Source of the DNA: Nelumbo lutea | Taxonomy: Eukaryota; Streptophyta; Magnoliopsida; Proteales; Nelumbonaceae | Direction: 5' to 3' | Assembly (NCBI GenBank): GCA_022828595.1 | Contig: JAKGHH010000003.1 | Coordinates: 104,989,583-105,053,582 of the forward strand | DNA: 64,000 nucleotides | Shown: in pieces, positions 57,258-64,000 of the stretch | Layout: the number at the start of each line of letters is the position of its first letter | Position numbering within the stretch: position 1 is the stretch's first letter | The notes under the pieces: generated by a model | The model's input: the letters and a program-made list of their open reading frames with translations, nothing else | Told to the model about the DNA's origin: nothing | The model's database searches: none | Program-made: the position numbers and the translations under genes

Positions 57258-58540
57258 ATGAAGATATTCAGTTGGAATGTGAGAGGCTTGGGAAGTGCAA
57301 GGAAGAGAAGAGTAATAAAGGATCTTCTTAGGAAGGAAAACCCAGATAGTGTGATGCTACAAGAGACAAAATTGTTTGAGATAAATGCAAGATGGATTAG
57401 AAGCTTTTGGAGGTCCAGGGGAGTGAGTTGGTCCTTTGCTCCGTCTTAGGAGCTTTAGGGGGAATTGTGACGGTTTGGAGAAACGAGATAATGGAACCTG
57501 TGGAGGAATTGATAGGAAGATTCTCTATATCTATCAAATTTAGGAATGTAGAGGATGGCTTCACGTGGGTAGTAACTAATGTGTATGGTCCCAACTCCTA
57601 CAAAGAAAGGAATGAAATGCGGGAGGAGTTGTTTGCAATAAAAGGCTTATGGGATGGCCCATGGTGTGTGGGAGGGGACTTTAATGTAATAAGATTTTTA
57701 GATGAAACAAATAATCCCCATCAGTCAATCACAAGTATGAGAAGATTTAATGAGTTTGTAGAAGATTGTGAATTGAAGGAAATTCCACTGCTATAACATA
57801 GATTCACTTGGTCTAACCTCCAGGAAAACCCTTTGAGCTCGAAATTTATTAGGTTCTTCTTAAACCTAACTTGGGAAAACCATTGGAGTAACTTGGTCTC
57901 TAGAGCTCTGCCTAGGGTCACTTCAGACCATTGGCCTATTAAGATAGGTGTAGAATCCTTTAGTGTTGGCCCTAGACCTTTCAGATTCAAAAATATGTGG
58001 TTAACACATCTAGAGTTTCAGGGTAAAGTGAAGGAATGGTGGAATGAAGAGCTAAGTGGGGTAAGATGGAAGGGCGTGAAATTCCACAAGAAGTTGCAAA
58101 GATTAAGATCAAAGCTGAAAGAGTGGAATAAAGATCATTTTGGAAGAATGGAGGAGTAAAGTTCAAATATTATCACTCAAATTGAGGCTCTATATGAGGA
58201 GTCCCAAGGGATTCTGATTGAACAGGAGAGAGAACAGAGGTGACTGTTGAAGAAGGATCTAGAAGATGTGTTGCTAAGGGAAGAGACTTGTTGGAGACAA
58301 AAATCAAGGCATCAATAGATTAAGGAGATAAGAATACCAAATTTTTCCATGATTTGGCAAGTGGACATTGAAGGAGAAACTTTATAGCCAAACAAGAAGT
58401 AGAAGGGGAGGCAATTACAGACTAAGAGGAGATAGCTAGAACCTTTGTAAACCATTTCAAAAATTTGTTTGGAAAACCTTTGGATGAGAGGCTACCTCTG
58501 GAAGGACTGGATTGACCAAGGTTGGGCAATGAAAAAGCTT
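57258..58540 (+). pseudogene. LINE-b ORF2: endonuclease and linker
   Basis: ORF2 starts at ATG 57258 with MKIFSWNVRGLGSARKRR (the WNVRG Asn), followed by SVMLQETKL (catalytic Glu), a stop at about 57447, VTNVYGPNSYKER, WCVGGDFNVIRF (Asp and Asn), a stop at about 57794 and LPRVTSDHWPIKI (His). All key EEP residues are visible. It would nick target DNA to prime reverse transcription. After RPFRFKNMWL comes a charged linker with a stop at 58157 and several further breaks before the RT. Confidence 0.87.
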
Positions 58541-58545
58541 GATGG

Positions 58546-60008
58546 TTGGAAAGAGGCTTTGAAGAAGAGGAGATTAAAAGGGCAGCGTTTTCAATGAACA
58601 GGTCTAAGGCACCGGGCCCGGATGGTTTTACAATGGTTTTTTATCAAGATTGTTGGGAGATCCTAAAAGAAGATCTTTATGAGGTGTTCAGAGAATTTGC
58701 AAACAATCATGTAAGTCTAGGAATAAATGCTACTTTTTTGGCCTTAGTCTTGAAGAAGGTTGATGCTATCCTCCCTAAGGATTTTAGACCTATGAGCTTG
58801 GTGACCAATATCTACAAAATCCTAGCTAAGGTGTTGTCCTTGAGGATTAAAGAGGTCCTTCCTTCCCTAATCAGCAAATACCAAGGGGCTTTTGTGCAAG
58901 GTAGACAAATTACATGCCAAATCCTAATAGCTAATGATGCCTGCGAGAAATGAGGAGATCCAAAAAGAAGGGCTTTGTTTTCAAGCTTGATCTGGAAAAG
59001 GCCTTTGATTTGGTGGATTGGCAATTCCTCCTACAAGTCTTGAGGCAATGTAGGTTTGGAGATAGGTGGTGTAAGTGGATCTTTGGCTGTGTGAACTCCA
59101 GTCACTTCTCTATCCTGATTAATGGAGTGGTGAAGGATTTTTTCCCAGCTTGTAGGGGTCTAAGGCAAGGGGATCCTCTCCCACCATTCCTTTTCACCTT
59201 GCTAGCTGATGTGTTGAGTAGAATGATCTCAAAGACTGATGGGGAGAATTTAGTAAATGGTTGGAAAATAGACAGGGCTGGAGTGTCAGCCACCCATCTT
59301 CAATTTGCAGATGACATATTAGTTTTCAGTGAAGGAGGGAACCTTGAGCAGGTAAGGAATCTAAAGACGATGGTGAAAAGGTTGTCGAACCTGAGAGTTA
59401 ACCTTGAGAAGAGTGTTGTGGCAGAGGTAAATTTGGATGATAGAGAGTTGGAGGCAATTGCATTGTGTTTAGAGTGTTCCATAGCTTCTTGGCCTTTGAC
59501 TTACTTGGGTCTTTTGTTAGGGGCAAACCCTAGGGAGAGTAGTTTCTGGCGTCCAGTCCTAGAGAAGTTTAAGAAGAGATTGGTCTCTTGGAAGAAAAAT
59601 TATATTTCTTTGGGGGGTAGGATTACCCTGATTAGAGCCACCCTGGCTAACCTACCTACTTATTTTCTATCAATCTTTAGGATTTCCTCTAGGGAAGCTA
59701 TGAAGCTAGAAAAGTTGATGAGGGACTTCCTTTGGGAACCGGGAGAAAGTAGGAAGGATCACCTGGTGAAGTGGGATGTGGTGCACAGAAGTAAAGAAGA
59801 GGGAGGTCTAGGACTAGGGAATTGGTTGCAAAAGAATACGGCATTACTGAGGAAACGGCTATGGAGATGGCCATTAGAGAGAGAAAGATTGTGGTATGAG
59901 GTGATCGGAAGTATTCATGGCCACTCAAAGAATGGATGGGATGCTGGGGTTTCTCAGCCGGCAACTTTGGCAACACCTTGGAAGGCAATCCACAGTATTC
60001 TTCCTTAA
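58546..60008 (+). pseudogene. LINE-b ORF2: reverse transcriptase
   Basis: RT motifs in order: NRSKAPGPDGFTMVFYQDCW, FRPMSLVTNIYKILAKVL, YQGAFVQGRQITCQILIAND, a frameshift at about 58950, KLDLEKAFDLVDWQFLLQVL, RGLRQGDPLPPFLFTLLADV, THLQFADDILVFSEG (FADD intact at about 59309), SWPLTYLGLLLGANPRES and KKNYISLGGRITLIRATLAN. The 352-codon open run from 58950 to 60008 is the best-preserved LINE frame in the window. It would copy LINE RNA at the nicked target. Confidence 0.9.
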
Positions 60009-60624
60009 CAATTTTCTTAGGTATGATGTGTGTACTGGTAATTCGGTTCTGTTTTGGGAAGATGTTTGGGTTGAAGAGGTTCCGTTGAAGGACCTCTTTC
60101 CATCCTCATTCTCTATCTCTCTGTATAAGAATGAGCCTGTTTCTTCTTTTTGTTTCCCTTTGGAATCTCCTTTAACTCCAGTCTGTGACTTTGGGTTCCG
60201 AAGAGGTCTAAGGGATGAGGAAATTGTGAGTCCAACAGGCCTATTGAATTCTCTTGAAAAAGTGTGTTTGGATCCCACGGAACCAGATAAAAGGTTCTGG
60301 ACTCTTGTGCCATTAGGGAATTTTTCTTGTGCTTCTTTCTTCAAAGCCCTGTGTCGTCCTCTATATTCTCTTTCTTTCCCTTTTAAGGAGGTTGGTGTAA
60401 GCCTGTTTCCCGTTAAGGTCTTGGCTTTCTGTTGGGAAGCGTTTCATGGGAAAGTAAATAGCTTGGGTAGTCTACAAAGGAGAAGGTCCTCTCTCTGCCT
60501 CTCACCCAATTGGTGTACTCTTTGCAAATCTTTTGGTGAGGAATGCAGATTTGTGGGATTGGCTCTTGCAATCCAGAGATTTCCTGTACTGTTTCAGCAG
60601 ATTTGTGGGATTGGCTCTTCTTGA
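59917..60624 (+). pseudogene. LINE-b ORF2: zinc-finger-like (zf-RVT) region
   Basis: After a frameshift near 59990 the coding continues as NSVLFWEDVWVEEVPLKDLF, LDPTEPDKRFWTLVPLGNFS, VKVLAFCWEAFHGKVNS and CLSPNWCTLCKSFGEE, the zf-RVT module that follows RT in plant L1 elements and is thought to help in RNA or template binding. The first half is protein-like; the last 30 codons fall in a short 22-bp direct repeat (CAGATTTGTGGGATTGGCTC at about 60546 and 60598), with the frame lost after 60624. Confidence 0.8.
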
Positions 60625-60933
60625 TTTTTGGATGCAGGTGGAATAGGCCAGCAGATGTAAGCAGGCTTTCTGTCCCTTCTACCTTTGTTTGGTGCCATCG
60701 AAGAGGAAGAATAATGTGGAGGGTGCAAGAGCAGCTTTGCTTTGGACAGTGTGGGAAGAAAGGAATGCCAAAATATTCCAAGAGAAGGTGCGAAGCCAAC
60801 AAGATCTGAAGGAATGTATCCTATACAGGGCTATAGTGTGGCTAAAATCTCTGGATTTTTTTTGGTAGTTCTCTTTTAATGACCTGTGGAGGCATTGGGC
60901 AGAAGTGGCAAGCAGTTCCTCTCTGAAGACAAA

Positions 60934-61330
60934 GATGCACATGAGCTGGGTACCCCCACTTGAAGGTTTCATGAAGTTAAATTTTGATGGTAGTAGTCTG
61001 GGAAATCCAGGTCTTTCTGGGATGGGAGAGGGGTTACAAGGAATGTAGTGGTTCTGTAATTTTTCTGTTTTCTGGTCCTTCAGGTGAAGGGGGACTCTAC
61101 GAGGGCAGAATTATTAGCAGCACTACAAAGGGTACAGTTTGCTGTACAGATAGGAGTGAAGCAGCTACTAATAGAAGGTGATTCTTAGGTGGTTACAAAA
61201 ACCAGAGACTACAGTTTGGTGCTTCAAAAATGAACTTGAAAGATTCAAATGCTTGACGAGGAATTTGGATGTTAGAATACAATGGGTAGGGAGATCTGCC
61301 CTGATTGTTTAGCCAAGCAAGGGGCTAATA
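60934..61330 (+). pseudogene. LINE-b ORF2: C-terminal RNase H
   Basis: MHMSWVPPLEGFMKLNFDG and SSLGNPGLSG mark the start of an RNase H like that at 1635-2171. The rest is readable only across frameshifts (GDSTRAELLAALQRVQFAV, KQLLIEGDS, then CLAKQGANRKN). The LAKQGA C-terminal motif is present twice because of the tandem duplication at 61300-61421. Confidence 0.8.
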
Positions 61331-61421
61331 GGAAAAATCTGTATTGAGCTCAATTGTAATCCTGATTGTTTAGCCAAGCAAGGGGCTAATAGGAAAAATC
61401 TGTATTGAGCTCAATTGTAAT
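61300..61421 (+). repeat. Perfect 61-bp tandem duplication at the LINE-b 3' end
   Basis: The unit 61300-61360 (starting CCTGATTGTTTAGCCAAGCA) is repeated exactly at 61361-61421. The unit holds the RNase H C-terminal LAKQGA codons, a stop and the first 3' UTR bases. Confidence 0.95.
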
Positions 61422-61525
61422 CCTTTTTAGTTCTTGATGGATTGGAGAGGTTGCAGCCCGTACCTCTCCAAGTGTATTCTATATCAGTGGTTTATTAATA
61501 AATTCTTCATTTATCAAAAAAAAAC

Positions 61526-61542
61526 CTAGCATGTGCATCAGG
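61526..61542 (+). repeat. LINE-b target-site duplication, right copy
   Basis: CTAGCATGTGCATCAGG follows the A-run and matches 40224-40240 at 16 of 17 positions. Confidence 0.92.
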
Positions 61543-61723
61543 TCAAGGATATTGAACATTATTGAGTGGTGTTTTACTTGTTACTTCTTAGTGGTGTGCT
61601 ACTTCCTTTAATTGCTCTCTGTATTTATACTTATACTGAGAATATTGATCCTTCTTTTGTATGCTTGTCATCCACATTTCTGTCATTATTTTTTTGTATC
61701 CACAGTTTATCGTAGTAAGTTTT
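61543..61723. other. CPA intron 5, between LINE-b and Copia-D
   Basis: T-rich intron-like sequence. No exon matching the expected next CPA codons was found. The stretch ends with TTTTTATCC/CAG-like words but no coding continuation. Confidence 0.55.
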
Positions 61724-61980
61724 TGTTAGAGTCAGCTGTAGAAGGGTAGTATAGACTTTTTATGTTAAGTTATATATTAGTTGTTCAGCTGATGTGGCTC
61801 TCACTTAAGTGAGGGCACAATAGTAATTCCTGTATATTTTAGAAGAGTATAAATAAAAGAGTGGCCGAGAGGGTCTTTTCTCTCTAGTTCAGATGAGACT
61901 GTTCTTTCTCTCCTCCTCCCTCTTCTTCTTCTCTTTCTTCCGATCTGGACTCATACGAACATCTCATCTGAGTTTTATCA
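61724..61980 (+). repeat. Copia-D 5' LTR (257 bp)
   Basis: It starts TGTTAGAGTC and ends TTTTATCA. A TATA box (TATAAATAAAAG) at 61848 and a CT-rich stretch at 61905-61945 fit a Copia promoter and leader. Confidence 0.88.
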
Positions 61981-62541
61981 TGGTATCAGAGCCATGATAA
62001 TCAGTTCAGATCAGTCATTTCCTCTATTCTTTGTTCTGCGCATTCTCTTCTGGGGTTTTGCAGAATTCCCACTGATAACTAGGAGTTTCTCAGAAAGAAA
62101 GAAAAGGACTGGCTGTTTTCTCCTTTTGGGGGTTTCCATGCTTCCAATGAGTGCGGTTGTTGTGGTTTTGTGTGGTTGGTAGAAAACCCTCTACTCGGCA
62201 GTTCAAAAAGGGCTGGTTTTGTGATGGTGACAGTGCAGACTTGGTACCCTCTACTCGACAGGTACATGATCTTTGAATCAAGTTGTGTTATGTAGCAGGT
62301 TTTTTTATATGTTGCAGAACTGAATATCCTATTCGTGAGATGTATTGTGAGGGTTTCTAGTGCTGACAGTGGACGGCAGCAATGGTGTTGTTGCTAGTAG
62401 TGGTGAAGAGTTGTGAGTGTTGTTGCTGAAACCTATGATACTAGGAACCCTAGTAGTGTTCAGTCATTCGTAGTGTGGTGATTGGGTAGTAGAGTGACAA
62501 CCTAGTGGTACAATTTCTCCTTTTTTCTTTCTTGTGCAGTC
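61981..62541 (+). other. Copia-D primer-binding site and leader
   Basis: TGGTATCAGAGCC at 61981-61993 pairs with initiator-Met tRNA. The rest is non-coding; ACCCTCTACTCG occurs twice, at about 62187 and 62246. Confidence 0.8.
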
Positions 62542-63478
62542 ATGGGAGACAGCAGTGAATGCAAATCAAGTGTGATGGTGCCTTCTGATTATTTGAATGT
62601 GCAGTTGACCTCTATAAAACTGAATGGTGAGAATTATGTCCCTTGAAGTTTCCCTGAAAGTTAGAAAGAAAGTGAAGCATGTGAGGGAAGATAAACCCCC
62701 AATTGATTCTCCAGGATATGATGAATGGGAGCAAGAGGATGCTCAAATTATGACATGACTATGGAACAGCATGGAGTCCAAAATCAGTGTGGATTTCATG
62801 TTCTTAGATACAACCAAGGAGGTTTGGAATCATGTAAGGAAACTATATTTTGGACAAGATAACACTACTAGGGTTTATCAATTGTACCAAGAGTACTTCA
62901 ATTTGCAACAAGGGGATCAGAGTCTTGAGGACTATTATGCAAGTGTGAGAAATCTGCAAAATGAGTTGAATGTGTATCACCCTCTTACACCTGATGTCAA
63001 AATTCAGCAACAATAGAGAGAGAAGTTGGATGTGACCAGATTTTTAGTAGGGCTGAAGTCTGAATTTGAACCAATAAGGGCATAGATACTAGGTGGATAT
63101 GCTCTTCCCTTTCTTGAGGAAGTGTTTGCTCATCTTCGGAGGATCTCGGTTGGACCCATAGAGACTTCCACTATATCGGATAGGTCTGCATTTGCAGTTA
63201 CGGGAGGGGGAGGTCGTGGTGGTAGAGGAGGTCAACCTGGCTGTGGTAGTGGTGGTGGACCCATGTATGGTCGTGGTAGTGGTGGAATGTATAGTCATGG
63301 TGGTGGTCAAGACTCAGGGGGAGCCCGTGGTAGAGGATGTGGTAATACTCAGAGAAGGTGTACTCAATGTGGTATGGAGGGACATACTATCAACTTTTGC
63401 TATGATTTACATGGTCCACCTTCAACCTGGGCAAATCATGCAGCTGTAAATGGTGGTGTCTCAAGACAAGAATCTTAA
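62542..63478 (+). pseudogene. Copia-D gag
   Basis: Gag starts MGDSSECKSSVMVPSDYLNV at 62542, with KLNGENYVP then a TGA at about 62644 (a W-to-stop or indel). It continues DEWEQEDAQIMTWLWNSME, SKISVDFMFLDTTKEVW, YQLYQEYFNLQQGDQSLEDY, stops at about 63014 and 63082, then LPFLEEVFAHLRR. A Gly/Arg-rich region (63190-63345, GGGGRGGRGG) precedes the CCHC knuckle CTQCGMEGHTINFCYDLHG. Gag binds and packages element RNA. Confidence 0.87.
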
Positions 63479-64000
63479 GTTATTGATCAGATCCCCACTA
63501 TATCTATAGATGCTTCCAGAAAGGAGATGTTGAGTGTTTCACGGGATGAGTATGAGCGGTACATTTAGGGTACATCTCAACAGAACACGACTACCCTTGT
63601 ACACTCAGGTACGACTTGTCTGGCATCCACACCTTCCTGTTGGATTGTAGATTCTGGAGCTTCCGATCATATGACTGGGACTCCAGGTGTGTTTTCATCC
63701 ATTTCTTCGTCCTCCACATCCCAATCTGTTACTCTTGCCAATGGCTCTACATTAGCCATATGTGGTGTTGGTAATGTTGACACAGACTCATTATCTCTAT
63801 CCTCAGTTTTATATGTTCCCAAGTTTCCCTTTAACCTGATGTCTGTTAGTAAATTGACTAAGTCTCTTAATTGCTCAATAACTTTTTGCCCTTCCTCTTG
63901 TGTGTTTCAGGATTTCAAGACGGGGATGAAGATTGGTGGAGGGCATGAAGCTGGTGGACTGTATTATCTTGATGGAGGTGGTTCGGCAACAACCCTTCAG
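63479..64000 (+). CDS. Copia-D protease and start of pre-integrase, partial
   Basis: The stretch reads SRDEYERYI and a TAG at about 63567, then CWIVDSGASDHMTGTPGVF (protease, DSG intact), SVTLANGSTLAICGVGNVD, SSVLYVPKFPFNLMSVSKL and NCSITFFPSSCVFQDFKTG, ending in GGHEAGGLYYLD at the window edge. This is the usual Copia order of protease followed by the pre-integrase domain. Frames after 63570 are open to the edge. Confidence 0.83.

Larger units (their letters stand above)
40241..61525 (+). mobile_element. Plant L1-type LINE (LINE-b), split by nested Copia elements
   Basis: The element is bounded by a 17-bp duplication and ends in a run of nine A (61516-61524). Without the Copia nest it is about 6.9 kb: ORF1 (40241-42153 plus 56531-57240), ORF2 with endonuclease, RT, zinc-finger region and RNase H (57258-61330), and a short 3' UTR. 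The length and both ends suggest a full or nearly full-length insertion, unlike the truncated copies at the left of the window. It lies in the same orientation as CPA, in intron 5. ORF2 carries several stops and frameshifts. Confidence 0.92.
61724..64000 (+). mobile_element. Copia element (Copia-D) in CPA intron 5, cut by the right edge
   Basis: A 5' LTR (61724-61980, TGTTAGAGTCAGCTG to GAGTTTTATCA) is followed directly by the iMet primer-binding site TGGTATCAGAGCC at 61981, a leader, gag and the start of pol in plus orientation. The 3' part is beyond the window. The zinc knuckle and glycine-rich linker differ from those of Copia-A, B and C, so it is a fourth Copia lineage here. Gag has several stops; the protease reads cleanly. 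Confidence 0.9.

Noticed and set aside
63089..63310. Thr-rich minus-strand frame in Copia-D
   Set aside because: It is the complement of the Gly/Arg-rich gag segment.

Overview
This window is nuclear DNA from a flowering plant. The evidence is a spliced plant-type actin-capping gene, a plant BTB/POZ exon, Ty1/Copia elements primed by initiator-Met tRNA (TGGTATCAGAGC), a Ty3/Gypsy element of Tat-like organisation, plant L1-type LINEs with an RNase H domain, and several small TIR elements. The species cannot be fixed from the sequence. Nothing bacterial or viral-genomic was seen. Most of the 64 kb is transposable-element DNA, and nearly all element coding frames are broken.

Layout. 1-4014: the 3' LTR of a Copia element that continues left of the window, then a decayed LINE holding two smaller insertions of its own family. 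4015-6022: unassigned DNA, the first exon of a BTB/POZ gene on the minus strand, a GA repeat and the presumed promoter. 6031-7306: two small TIR elements. 7541-18261: a 10.7 kb Tat-like Gypsy element with both LTRs, a TTTCC target duplication and an antisense ORF with an intron signature. 18262-26190: AT-rich intergenic DNA with further TIR elements and a compound AAT/ATG microsatellite.

26694 to beyond the right edge: the gene for the alpha subunit of F-actin capping protein (CPA), plus strand. Exons 1-4 lie at 26694-28600 and exon 5 at 39527-39685; the C-terminal exons are not in the window. Intron 4 (10.9 kb) holds a near-complete minus-strand Copia element (Copia-A) and a much older Copia remnant (Copia-E) that itself carries a hAT-like element. 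Intron 5 (over 24 kb) holds a LINE (17-bp target duplication), which holds Copia-C (GGTAG duplication, 1.95 kb LTRs), which holds Copia-B (GTCTC duplication). Copia-B is internally inverted. A further plus-strand element, Copia-D, lies in the same intron and runs off the right edge.

The host genes are the BTB gene and CPA. The elements do not work together as a system; their nesting gives a relative order: CPA intron, then LINE, then Copia-C, then Copia-B. The most unusual points are the rearranged Copia-B, the antisense intron-bearing ORF in the Gypsy element, the target-duplication evidence that two Copia LTRs end three bases past the usual CA, and the size of the CPA introns.
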